Source: Mytilus trossulus (lineage: Eukaryota > Mollusca > Bivalvia > Mytilida > Mytilidae). From it: a DNA stretch of 64,000 nt. Positions 37,626-51,100 of this stretch are shown here, piece after piece. Below the pieces are notes generated by a model that had not been told where the DNA came from, did no database searches, and saw only the letters and a list, made by a program, of their open reading frames with translations. The DNA lies in the NCBI RefSeq assembly GCF_036588685.1, contig NC_086378.1, positions 80,741,127-80,805,126 of the forward strand. Reading direction: 5' to 3'. Position 1 is the first letter of the stretch. The number at the start of each line of letters is the position of its first letter. The position numbers were made by a program, and so were the translations under genes.

Positions 37626-40600
37626 ATGTGTTTCATTTCTTATAATCATTTAAAAAAACATTTTTTTTTTAAAGATAGAAAAGGCATATATATAAAGAAA
37701 AATATCGACCTTTTTCTATGAGGCTTATAAACTGGAAAGAGGGGAGGTTCTTAAAGCACTACAACATTAAGTACAGAATTCGATTTTTTTTATATTTTTC
37801 TGACATTGACTGAATATTGTTTTTTTACTGCTGCTAAAAGTTACTACAATCATGTTTGAGTCAAAATTGTGAATATGTTAACAAAACATAAAACTCCTTT
37901 TCCTTTCATAAACTGCCAACTCCAGATAGTGAAGAAAAGTAACCTTTGCCACTGGACGAAATATCTTATTTTAAATTTATTTGTTCTATAAAGTAATTAG
38001 GAAATGTTTTAGCTAATATAATAAGATAAATGAACAATTTTAATCCCACCTTTAGAGAGATGCCAGTATTTAAAAAGGCCTTGCTTAATTGCAACCATTT
38101 TGTTGGATAGCTTTTTCATGCAATCATATCAGATCACCTATTTTTTATTGATAAAAAATTAATTTAGTTGACGGTCATGACAAGTTGTATATGTTTTTCC
38201 TATTGCAATTTACTGAATGTTATAATTGGCAAATGAGATACACTCAAACAGACGTTTCCGTTAGGAAATATACTATTTTCTTATAATGTAGGATTGATAA
38301 TAACTGTAAAAATTAAAGAAAAGGTTGCATTTTATTTTGTCCAGTTGATATAAATTAGTTTTCAAATCTTCAAATACATTTGGTAGTTTTTAATGGCCAA
38401 GTATGGTAAATTCAAATCAATTGAAATATATATACATCTGAGTAATCTTATTAAAACCATGCTGATAGTCTTTGCTGTCAACCATTTTCATGTTTTTAAA
38501 CTACTCAGTATTTTCTTAGATATTTGAATGCATTTTATTTGTTTTGAGACATGAAAGATATGCAGTCCTCATGACAATTAAAAAAAAATCATAAGTGAAA
38601 GAAGAGGGACCAAAGATACCAAAGGGACAGTCAAACTCGCAAATCTAAAACAAACTGACAACTAAAGTATTGACAGTCAGGAGCAAAAGTACCTTGATTG
38701 AACCACCAACCTTTGACAGAAAAACTGGCTACCCTAAAAATAAAAGGATTGGAGTCGATAGAAACCTGCCAATGATGGGTTAAAACTCACAACTTCAAAC
38801 ACAGGCAAGTGATCACTGCAGATAAACTACTCAGACTATCAAAACAATTTTTATCAAAAATTAGTAGGGTTATTGATCCCATCTGTCTTTTCCTTTCGAC
38901 AGGTAAAATAAATTCTTAACCATATTGTGCTTTCTGAAATCTAATATTATTCTATTGAGTGACAAAGGCTAACATAATTCATACTTGAGAGTTGAATATT
39001 CACCTTAACCTACCATGTTCATTGCTTTAATTAATAAATTGGGAATTAGTTCATGGGACAGAGATGATGCGTCCTCTTCAATAAAACATTATAAAAAGTT
39101 AAGTCACAAAAATAAACTCCGAAGTAAATCCGAAACAGCAAGTCCCTAATGAAATGGCAAAATCTAAAGCACAAACTCATCAAACAAATGGACAACAACT
39201 GTCATATTCCTGACTTGGTACTTATGTAGAAATGGTGGATTAAACCTGGTTTTATAGCGCTTAACCTCTCACTTGTATGAAAGTTGCATCAAAGTCCATT
39301 ATATTGACAACGATGCATGAATAAAACAAACAGACATAATAGGTACAAATGTCAAAAAAGGGGTACAGCAGTCAACACCATGTCATGATCTTAATCACAA
39401 CAAAAACAAACAAATATTTAACAAAGAAGCACATATCACAATTAACAACCCCGTTCATTGCTTACTTATTATTGTATTTCATTTAAGTATTCTAAATTAA
39501 CTCATAAAGGATCTAAAGATTTTAAGCACTGTAACCAAATCGTAATAGGTAGAGATATCAAAGGGATATAACTTGAGAACTGTAAATTCGAGGTAACAAT
39601 AGTTTTTACTGAATCTGAGATTTTTGGAAATTATATGGTGTGTAAGTTGCATAAAATTTGGTTGAGGCAAACCTAAGTAGGAGAAAATGAAAATTTCAAC
39701 AATTTTCCATTTTTAAAGAGAACTCTTGAACTACCAAAGGTGGTGCCATTAAAATTCAAATTTTATCTGTATTTTGTGGTATTTAACATTGTGCAGAAGT
39801 TTCATAACATTCGGTTTAAGCAAAATTCATTTAGAGAACAGAAACGAAATATTTCTGCAATTTCTAAATATGGATGGGAGCAGAACTTTAGAAGGGTAAA
39901 AGTGAAGCCACCAAAATTAAAACTTGATCTGTGTTTTGTGCGTTATGAAATCCTGTGTTTTAGTTTCTAGACATTTGACTGAGGCAAACTGAAGTAATCA
40001 AAGGACAGAAAGGGGTAAAACTTGATACCCCCTCTCCACTAAGAAGGGAGGGGGGATTAAAAATCACTTCCAAATTATTTGTTTTGAGCATTTGAGTTTA
40101 CCTCTAGTTAAAGGTTGAGTTTTCGCTGGTCCATCAAGGTTTTTTTATATGCACTAAGTTTTTTTCTTTTCTTTCAGTCATGGTGTTATATCCTTTTTGA
40201 ACTTAAGCTACTTGATAGACACTATTGATATATAATAAACTTGTTAAGAAATCAGATCAACAATATTTTTCATTTATTTCATAAAAAGTTAACAAAGGTG
40301 AACCCAATCCATATCTTATAGTACAGAATACAATAACAAATAAATTACTTAATTGAGTAATTGCCCCTTTGAAAATTTTACTTTTATTCATATTCTAAAT
40401 AAATATTTTCAGATATATGTCTTGCTCTGTTGAAACATCAAGAAAACAAGAACATTTTTATGCGAATCACAACACAAAACAATAATAAATAAAATATACA
40501 CATTATCAACAGGTAAAAATACAGGTAACAACAGAGGTAAGGAAGTTTAAAATATTTCATCACATGACTCACATACAAATATAAAATAGGAAGTCACATG

Positions 40601-40640
40601 ACTATTAAAAGGAACAATGAAAGAATGTAGTTTCTTTACA
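37626..40640. other. 3' flank of paralog B and intergenic DNA
   Basis: 38580-38850 holds a repeat fragment (AGGGACCAAAGATACCAAAG, GGGACAGTCAAACTCGCAAA). 39090-39420 is a copy of the 'ttatagcgct' family. 39540-40010 has two related blocks ending in the phrase TTTATCTGTATTTTGTGG-like. No gene is supported. SRPRA converges on this region from the right. Confidence 0.5.
39090..39420 (+). repeat. Interspersed repeat, 'ttatagcgct' family, well-preserved copy
   Basis: Ordered blocks TCATATTCCTGACTTGGTAC, GGTTTTATAGCGCTTAACCT and AACAGACATAATAGGTACAA; same family as 2215 (inverse), 27600 and 35285. Confidence 0.7.
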
Positions 40641-40890
40641 TGCATTGGGTGTGTAGGTAAAGGCAATATATTTGGTAAGCTTGCTTGCTAACTGAACTGT
40701 GTAGTCATTAGATGAGGTATAATACCCTCCTTTCAGAGTAGACAAGTCAGATATATAACCTATCTATCTGTCTGTAGGACTAGACTACTCAAAAAGAAGT
40801 GTAGTATAACTATCCTCATAATGACTTCATGGTTCAGCTAACAAGCAAGTTTGCCAAAGATTTTACCTTTACTTACACACTCAATGAATT
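40636..40890. mobile_element. Short inverted-repeat element (MITE-like)
   Basis: The left end TGGGTGTGTAGGTAAAGGCA (about 40644) and right end TTTACCTTTACTTACACACT (about 40865-40885) are imperfect inverses; inward, TTTGGTAAGCTTGCTTGCTA pairs with AGCAAGTTTGCCAAAG-type sequence. The length of about 245 bp and lack of coding capacity fit a MITE. A related half-copy is at 59665-59790. Confidence 0.7.
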
Positions 40891-42103
40891 TTGTTGTTAC
40901 AAAAGTATTGAAATAATAAAGTTTTTAATTTGGTAAGCTTTCTATACTAATGATATATTTATAAAGGTATGAAAATTACAAATTGAAATCTTGCTTAATC
41001 ACAAGATGTTTTTCAAACTTATCAAATTAAAAAAATATATCCAACTGCCTTATGGGTAATATCAGACCTATTGTTATATTCACAATTAGCAATAATGAGC
41101 TTGAATATTAATAGTTAAAATTACAAAAACACCAAAGCATTTTAAGCTCAATGGAGTATTAAATAATGAATGAAAAGCACTTAAAGCAAATTTTTTTGAA
41201 TGACAAAAGATGGCCAATGAAAATGCTTTCAGTCATTAACTTCCATATCCAATGCACATGACCTACTTATGATATCTAATCAAATTTAATGATAGATTTA
41301 AAAATGGTGAATGAAAAACGTGAAATAATGATGATGATGCAAATATCAGAAATATTTGTAACAAGACAAAATAACAGATCAAATTTAACATAGCATACAC
41401 TAAATAATAAGGACTGAGACAACAGGTATATATCCAATATCATATTGATACAGATAATCTCTTGTGATACACATTCTAGTTTTGAAAAGATCATTCATAA
41501 TATATTTATATTTTCAGTATTTCATTTAGGCATTGTAAACTTCAGATTTTCATTGTAAACTAAGATTTTCAGTAAGATTTTGTACACAATATAACTTTTA
41601 GATAAATGAACCTTCTGAAAAAATTATACAAATCTTCTAAAAATAATTCATAACTGATTTATTTAGATTTCATATAGTGTCATTTTTCAATAGATTGTTG
41701 GAAATATAAAATACTATGTGTCAAAGTAAATGCTTGAACAAATATTGAAAGGGATGATCATTCTATAGTATCACTGTTTTTTAGTATTTACATTGAGAGA
41801 AACCATGACAGTTGATTTGAGAGGACATGTCTATTACAGAATATCTGAGCACTTTTCTATACCATATACCATAGAAATTTTAACTTTATAACAAATATCC
41901 ATGACATTGAACAAAAAATTCTCAATCAGAAAAAAAACCAGTTTCACATTTCTATAAATTTGGTTGTTTAGAGTTATAACAGAATATCAGTTATTTCAGA
42001 CAGGGATACAATACAAATGTAAAAATTAGATCAGAATTGTAATAAGTAAATCTTTGAATACGTAAAACATTTCTTAAGCCTCTGACACAAGACATTCTTG
42101 TGA
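40891..42103. other. Downstream flank and presumed 3' UTR of SRPRA
   Basis: On the minus strand this follows the stop codon. TTTATT at 41658-41663 reads AATAAA on the minus strand and could be a poly(A) signal; several other AT-rich candidates exist, so this is weak. No other gene is visible. Confidence 0.4.
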
Positions 42104-45100
42104 TTACTTGAGCAGAGCATTGACAACTGCTTTGACATTGAGATTACGGAGATCTGTGTAGGTTTGTCCTGTACCAACAAATACAATTGGTTGTCCTGTA
42201 GTATATGTCATAGATATTGCAGCACCAACCTGAAAAATACAAAAGTCAATGAAAATACTGGTTGGTGTTAACATCGCCTTCAGTACTGTTGTGCTATTTT
42301 GTGGCGGTCAGTTTTATTGGTAGTGGTAGCTTGAGTGCTAGAAGAGAACCACCAAACGTTTGGTAGTAATTAGTTATCAAAGGTACCAGGATTATAATTT
42401 AATATGCTAGACGCGTGTTTCGTCTACATAAGACTCATCAGTGACGCTTAGATCAAAATAGTTATTAAGCCAAACAAGTAAAAAGATGAAGAGCATTGAG
42501 GCCCCAAAATTCCAAAAAGTTGTGCCAAATACGGCTTAGATAATCTATTCCTGGGATAAGAAAATTCTTAGTTTTACGAAAAAATTCAAAGTTTTGTAAC
42601 AGGAAATTTATAAAAATGACCATATAATTGATATTCATGTCAACACCGAAGTGCTGACTACTGGGCTGGTGATACCCTCGGGGACGAAACGTCTACCAGC
42701 AGTGGCATCAACCCAGTGGTTTAAATAATTATCAAAGGTAACAGGATTAAATTGACAATGCTTGTTAATTCAGATTAGAGTTAAGAGCTCCTGCCATGTG
42801 TGGAATCCTTTCAATTGATATCAAACTTGCAAACAAGTGGATGATTCTAGCAGGTCCCCAAAATCATTGAAATTGATACGAAACACCACAAATTTATAGC
42901 AAACGTTAAAATAGAATTGTCAGTCATTAATGTGTATAATAAAAATTGCTTTGCACATGTTTTTGGAATAATCTACAAGTTCACCAGACCGAAATTCATA
43001 CTAGATATTTGAAAGGCAAATTTCACATTTACTTGAAAAATGTCATAAGCAATTAACATCAAATATTCAATCCTCAGTTGCAACTAAGGCCACACCAATT
43101 TGATTCCTTGTTCGACGGACCCGCCCGCACCTATTTTTTTCAAAACAGAATTTTTTTATTTTTATTATATTCCTGCTTCCCGCATCCGGAAATGAAATCA
43201 TGTCCATTTCCCGCACCGTTTTTTTGTAAATATTATAAAAAGATCGCAACATTTGTTTATAAAATCACAGTCTAGCCTTTATATAACGATTTTAAACCTA
43301 TCAGTACCCCCACAACACTGTTAATATCTGCAAGAATATTTGTTTCAGCATGAAACCAATTTATTTCACCTGGAGTGCTCCGATATAAATATATAACCGG
43401 AAATACCAGTACAGAACAAAACGTTAGTTTCTTTCCCCCTAACTTGTATTCCCTATAAAAATGTTCGTTGTTAAAATAAAGTACAAAGAACTTCTGAAGG
43501 ATTTGCCTTCAACTGCAATTATAATGTATGGTGACGATCATACCCGCTGCAGGTTTGTGTACCTGTCCAGGTTTATTCAAGGACCTGTCGTTCAGCCGTT
43601 ATCGTTTGTTGATGTGGTTCATTGGTATTTTACCGTTTGGAAATATAAATTAGATCGTTGGTTTTCCTTTTCGAATTGTGTACAAAACTAAGTTGTGGTC
43701 CCTTAAAGGTTGCTGATTGGTCGGGATAAAAGCTCTGTGTAAAAGGCCGTACTTTGACATATGTTTGTTATTATCAGGTTGGGAACAACCTTCTCTCAGA
43801 CAAGGGGCCTTGAAGGGGTCATTTTACCATGTTTACTGAAGTAGAAAAGAAAATAGAAATACTAAGGATTTGTATAGTGCTACTATACAAAACCTTTGAC
43901 AACTTAGAATGTTTTACTCAAAAAGAGGAGAAATACATTATATTTTAAACAACTTTTCTAAAAGAGGGATGGGTCCACATATTTTGAATAATATTAAACT
44001 GTTAAAGTAAATGTGTTAACATGGTTAAAGTCCAGGAATATTACAAAATTCTTGGGCACGTTTTGACCATTAAAACCAAATATTATAGTTCTTTGGGGAA
44101 ATATTAGCCCTTTTGTACAAGTGTTTTTACAAAAAAAATATATTATAACTTATATAATGACCCCTCATAAAAGGGATATTCATAACATTTAGGGGTTGTT
44201 CTGAACCTGATTATGACTTGGATGAAGAATTGTCTCATTGTCAGTCACACATACATAGACCAGATTTAATTATTCAATTATTTCTTGTTGAACAGCATGA
44301 ACAGGGGAAAAATATTTCATAAATTAAAGAAATGTCAAGGTACAAGTGATAAATCAAGTTTTAATATAGTCAAAACCTACTATTTTATGTTTACAAAAAA
44401 AAATTATAATCGCTCGCCTCTACTTTTTAAGCTTCGCCTCAAAAATTTGCAAATTAAATATTTTTTTATTAAAATTTTCAAATCGCTCACTCGCCCCAAT
44501 TTTTGAAGTCCAAAAATCCGTAGAACAAGAAATTAAATTGGTGTGGCCTAATCAAACAAAATTATAAAATTGTTAAACTTCAAAAGATTCAGCGTGTTAT
44601 GTTCTGTAAGTTTCCCACTTTACTACAAAGTATTTAAAATATAAGCATGACATTTAAATTTATAATAAAATTCCACTTACTTTATCGTCAATAGTATCAA
44701 ACTTAGTCAGAACTATCCCATCAATAAGTCTGGGATTTGTCATATTAGAATGGTCAGCAAGGGCCTGGTTAAACTTGGTCAGCTGATCAACAGCCTCATT
44801 TCCAACCAGGGCTTCACCAACAAACAAAACCAGATCCGGCTGGTTTATTTTAATGAGCTGAAAATAGAAATGGGCAAGATGTTAGAAACTGAACACAGCA
44901 ACAGTCTAAACATTTAAAACATTGGTTTACTGTTTAAATAAAATATAATTTCTGCTATTTCTTACAAAATATCATCATAGAAAATATAATTCTTATAATG
45001 TATAAACCTTTAGAAAATTTGATTCCTAAATATTTTCAATGTTTCCACCAGTAATCTTACAATGTCTTTGTTCATCCTGGCAAATCACTTTACAAACTTT

Positions 45101-48100
45101 GATTTTTTTTTTACCTTAGAAAGAGCCCTCATCAGTGGCTCATTGTCCTGCATTCTACCTGCAGTATCTACAAGCACCACATCAATATGGCAGTCACGAG
45201 CTGAAATGAAACATAACACACATTCAAAACTTTGTAAAATAATGCATTTCAAAAGATCAATTTCTGCTTGCATGGAACAGATTTTAAACATAATTCTATA
45301 CACATGACTCTATGTACTTTTTCAAAACTTGTTAGTTTTGTTAATTTTTTAAAGCAATGAAATAGATCCCACTCATACTTATCATTTAACAGTCTGCGCC
45401 AAAAACTTTTTCAGCTAACTTTTTCATCTACTAGTCCAGAAACTAAATATCAAAACTTGTCCCTATTTGACTATATAAATTTTGAAAATTTTCACTAGTC
45501 CGAATCAATATTTACTAGTCTGGGGCATCGGACTAGTGGCTAACGGTGCAGACTGTTTAACTGTATGTATTTAAATTTTGATCAAAAATGAAATTATACT
45601 TTGTTTTTTACAACATCAAACCAGATGCTCCGCAGGGTGCAGCTTTATACGACTACAGAGGTCGAAACCCTGAACCGTTGGGGCAAGTATGGACACAACA
45701 TTTAAGCTTGATACAGCTATGAATTTGGATTGTGATTAAATAGTTGACACAACATTAGTGTTTCCTACAGGTGGTTTTGGCGTGTATTGGCGCCCTGTCG
45801 CGATTTCTCGACGCTCTGCCCTTTTTGGGAAAAAAATTTGGTGCCCTGTCCTAATTTTGTCGAAATTCCTGACGCCATGCCTTTATCGTCGTAATTAACA
45901 ACCGGTACTGAAAGACATATTTTATGAATACCGCTCGAGTTATTTCCCTTCAAACGTAAACAAAAGTTCACTAGGACGCCATTTTGTAATCGATTTCGTA
46001 ATCAGCTGATTAGCAAACTGCAATAGATTGAATAGTGAATACAGATACTAATCATTAGAATGGAATGAAATTAAACAAATTTTTAAAGAAGAAAGAGAAA
46101 AATGCTCTGCAAGATATATGTTTTCAACATTGTCAAAAAAATCATCTATGTTGGCTGATACTTTTCCTAACATTAACTTTTTACTGTTAGTTTGTGAAAC
46201 CTTGATTCTGTCAACTGCACCAGTGGAACGTATATTTTCTAAAGTTCAAATGACAGTTTCACAACGCAGAAATAGACTGAATGTGTCAACTGTAAACAAT
46301 CTTGTTCTAGTGTCAGCAAATACCAAATCAATAGATGATTTGGATATCAGGGAATGTGTCAACCTGTTTTTAGGGAATTACAGATGTATATGTCCTTTTT
46401 ATAGCATTAAACTAGTATGTTTTAAATGAATCCATTTTATAGAAATTGCCTGTTTATATTAAGTAAGTGCCCTTAATTTGTTGTCCATCGCGCCTAATGT
46501 GCCCTCTGAACTAACAATTACCCTGCCCTTTTTAAAAGCTGCAGGAAACACTAAACATAGGTATCTGACACAGAATGAATGTGGTCTAAGAACTTAAACT
46601 TAAAAACTTAAGAATTTTAAAGTGGACATTTACCTATTATGGTCCAATATCCAAAATCTAAATACATGGTAAAATTCAGCATATCATAGAACCCCAAGAA
46701 TTCAATGTTTGATGAAATCAAATAATGTTCAATTTTAGACCCTTTAGACCTCAATGTGGACCAATTTGATAACTGGGCCCAAATATTAACCAGATGCTCC
46801 GCAGGGCACAGCTTTATACGACCGCAGAGGTTGAACCCTAAACGGTTTGGGCAAGTATGGACACAACATTCAAGCTGGATTCAGCTCTAAATTTGGATTG
46901 TGATTAAATAGTTGACACAGCATAGGTTTCTGACACAGAATGAATGTGGTCTAATGAACTTAAACATTTTTTTTGCCTTTGAGCAATTCACTATGCTGTT
47001 GAATATTAATCCTCTCAAAAAAATGTTTGAAGAAATTTTCTTTTAAATCTGAAATGAGAAAAAAAATGACCCCCCCCCCCCCCATTTTTTTTTTCTTTTC
47101 ACATACCCCTTTCCCTTATTCCAAAAATGATCTCAATTCAAATTTCTAATGGAGTTTGCAACAATAACTACTCATTTAAATACATCATAAAATATTAAAA
47201 TGTAAAAAAAGTGCTTGTAATCAGTGAATGGTAAAGATTGTTTTAATTTATTAGTTGGTAGTAAAATTGAATATACATTGTATATTGTATAAAGCAATGA
47301 TTTAAGGTGATTCAAATACTATTCTGGACAAAGAAAGATAATTCAAATTTTCAAAGAATATTTCATAAAGCATTGGTTTACGGTGATAAAACAACCTGGA
47401 CAAATAAAGATAACTCTAATTTATTGTCTTGAAACTACAATAATCATCGCTAAAAATAAACAAAAAAGCTTCATCAGCAACATTTTATATTGGCAAATTT
47501 CCAATGAAATTTATTAAACTAAAGTCATTGGCAAAGGAGTAGGTTCGATAAGGCACTAAATTGGCCCCCTTATTTAGGCTAAATTTCAAATTTGGGAATT
47601 ATTAACCAATATCACAATGAATAATAGCTAATATAGTGACAAGATAGAAAAGAATTCTTTTTGTTGCAAAATTATGTTCCAGCGTATTATTCATGACGTC
47701 ACAAATAGTACTCATTTTGATTTTCCACGAAAAAACAAGGAAAATGGGTAAATTTCCATTGAATATTTGGACAGGAAACATAGAGAGCATACGTCGCCAA
47801 AAAAGATCTTTGACAAGAATGTTTGTAAAGACATTTTACATGTCTAGCTTGAATATTAAGGTTGTCGACGGCTGCGCTCGATGTTTACTGATCTTAAATT
47901 TGGCTGAAATCCTGTCGATTTTGTAATATTTCACCAAAGTCCCTTATTTTGACCTAACTTGGATGTAAAATTCAAGGCTTTAGAATAAAACTATGACAGA
48001 AATTGTTCTATAACACTTTCTCACATGCATTTAGGTCAACTTAAACCATTTTTTATCTAGTAGTATTGAACTTTATAATTTGGGCCAAATATGACCCTTA

Positions 48101-51100
48101 TCGAACTTACTCCTTTCCAATATACATAATTTAAAAGTAGTTTAGGTGAGATAAAAAAAAAAGCTTCATCAGCAACAATTTATATTGGCAAATTTCCAAT
48201 GAAGTTCATTAAACTAAGTTATTGGCAAATTTCCAATGGAATTTATTAATAATAAAGTTTTTGGCAAATTTCCAATATACTTTAAAAGCAGTTTTGATAA
48301 GATATTCAAATGAGTTTCAATTTCCAACCTTACACTGCTTTTAAATTATGTTTTGTACTTAAGTAATTGTCCATTAACCTGGAAACCCTTTTCCCCCTTT
48401 TTTGCACCTTATTCCTTAACTGTTTGAGCCATAACTCCCAAAGACACTTCTTACCATCCCTTTGCGGTATCCAATATCCAAAATCTAAATACATGGTTAG
48501 ATTCAGCATATCAAAGAACCCCAAGAATTCATTTTTTTATGAAATCAAATAAAGTTCAATTTTGGACCCTTTAGACCTCACTGTGGACCAATTTGATAAC
48601 CGAGCCCAAATATCATAAATCTAAATACATGGTTAGATTCAGCATATCGAAGAACCCCATATATTCAATTTTTTGTTGAAATCAAACAAAGATTAATTTT
48701 GGACCCCGATTTGGACCAACTTGAAAACTGGCCCCATAATAAAACCAGATGCTCCACAGGGCACAGCTTTATACAACCGCAAAGGTTGAACCCTGAACAG
48801 TTGGGGCAAGTATGGACACAACATTCAAGCTGGATTCAGCTCTAAAAATGGATTTTGATTAAATAGTTGACACAGCATAGGTTTCTGACACAGAATGAAT
48901 GTGGTCTAATGAACTTAAAATTTTTGTTTTGCCTTTGAGCAATTCACTATGCTGTTGAATATTAATCCTCTCAAAAAAATGTTTATAGAAATTTTCTTTT
49001 TATTTATGAAATTTCAAATGAGAAAAATTGAACCCCCCCCCCCCCATTTTTTTTTCACATCCCCCTTTTCTTTATTCCAAAACTGATCTCAATTCAAATT
49101 TCTAATGGAGTTTGCAACAATAATTACTCATTTAAATACATCATAAAATATTAAAATGTAAAAAAAGTGCTTGTTATCACTGAATGGTAAAGATTGTTTT
49201 AATTTATCAGTTGGTAGTAAAAGTGAATAAACATTGTATATTGTATAAAACAATGATTTAAGTTGATTCAACTACTATTCTGGACAAAGAAAGATAACTC
49301 CAATTGAAATTTCTTGCTATTGCACAATATTGTGCAATTAGATATTTCTTGCTATTGCGCAATACTGTGCAATTGAAAATTTCTTGCTATTGCACAATAC
49401 TGTGCAATTGAAGATTTCTTGCTATTGCGCAATACTTGCAATTGAAAATTTCTTGCTATTGCACAATACTGTGCAATTGAAGATTTCTTGTTATTGCTGA
49501 GTACTGTGCAATTGAAAATTTCTTGCTATTGCACAATACTTGATAATATAATAATTTTGGATCCTGATTTGGACCAACTTGAAAACTGGACCCATAATAA
49601 AAAATCTAAGTACATATTTGGATTCAGCATATCAAAGAACCCCAAGAATTCAATTTTTGTTAAAATCAAACTAAGTTTAATTTTGGACCCTTTGGACTTT
49701 AATGTAGACCAATTTGAAAACAGGAACAAAAATTAAGAATCTAGATACACAGTTAGATTTGGCATATCAAAGAACCCCATTTATTCAATTTTTGATGAAA
49801 TCAAACAAAGTTTACTTTTGGACCTCGATTTGGACCAACTTGAAAACTGGGCCAATAATCAAAAATCTAAGTACATTTTTAGATTCAGCATATCAAAGTA
49901 CCCCAGGGATTCAATTTTTGTCAAATCAAACTAAGTTTAATTTTGGACCCTTTGGACCTTAATGTAGACCAATTTGAAAACAGGACCAAAAATTAAGAAT
50001 CTACATACACAGTTAGATTCGGCATATCAAAGAACCCCAATTATTCAATTTTTTATGAAATCAAACAAAGTTTAATTTTGGACCCTTTGGGCCCCTTATT
50101 CCTAAACTGTTGGGACCAAAACTCCCAGTATCAATACCAACCTTCCTTTTATGGTCATAAACCTTGTGTTTAAATTTCATAGATTTCTATTTACTTATAC
50201 TAAAGTTATGCTTGTTTGGGCCCCTTTTTCCTAAACTGTTGGGACCTCAACTCCTAAAATCAATACCAACCTTCCTTTTGTGGTCATAAACCTTGTGTTT
50301 AAATTTCATTGATTTCTATTTACTTAAACTAAAGTTATTGTGCAAAAACCAAGAATAATGCTTATTTGGGCCCTTTTTTGGCCCCAAATTGCTAAACTGT
50401 TGGAACCAAAACTCCCAAAATCAATCACAACCTTCTTTTTGTGGTCATAAACCTTGTGTCAATATTTTATAGATTTCTATTTACTTAAACTTAAGTTATT
50501 GTGCGAAAACCAAAAAAATGCTTATTTGGGCCCTTTTTGGCCTTTATTCCTAAACTGTTGGCACCAAAACTCCCAAAATCAATTCCAACCTTCCTTTTGT
50601 GGTCATAAACCTTGTGTCAAAATTTCATAGATTTCTATTTACTCAAACTAAAGTTATTGTGCGAAAACCAAAAAAATGCTTATTTGGGCCCTTTTTGGCC
50701 CTCAATTCCTAAAATGTTGGGATCAAAACTCCTAAAATCAATCCCAACCTTCCTTTAGTGGTCATAAACCTTGTGTTAAAATTTCATAGATTTCTATTCA
50801 CTTTTACTAAAGTTAGAGTGCGAAAACTAAAAGTATTCGGACGACGACAACGCAGACGACGACGCCAACGTGATAGCAATATAAGACGAAAATTTTTCAA
50901 ATTTTGCAGTCGTATAAAAACATGTACAAAGTACATGTTAAGATTCAGCATATCAAAGAACCCCAAGAATTCAATTTTTGTTAAAATCAAACTAAGTTTA
51001 ATTTTGAACCCTTTGGACCTAAATGTAGACCAATTTGAAAAAAAAACAAAAATTAATAATCTAAATACACGGTTAGATTGGGCATATCAAAGAACCCCAA

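Noticed and set aside
47693..47926. 77-codon open frame in an SRPRA intron
   Set aside because: No family resemblance; embedded in repeated intron DNA.
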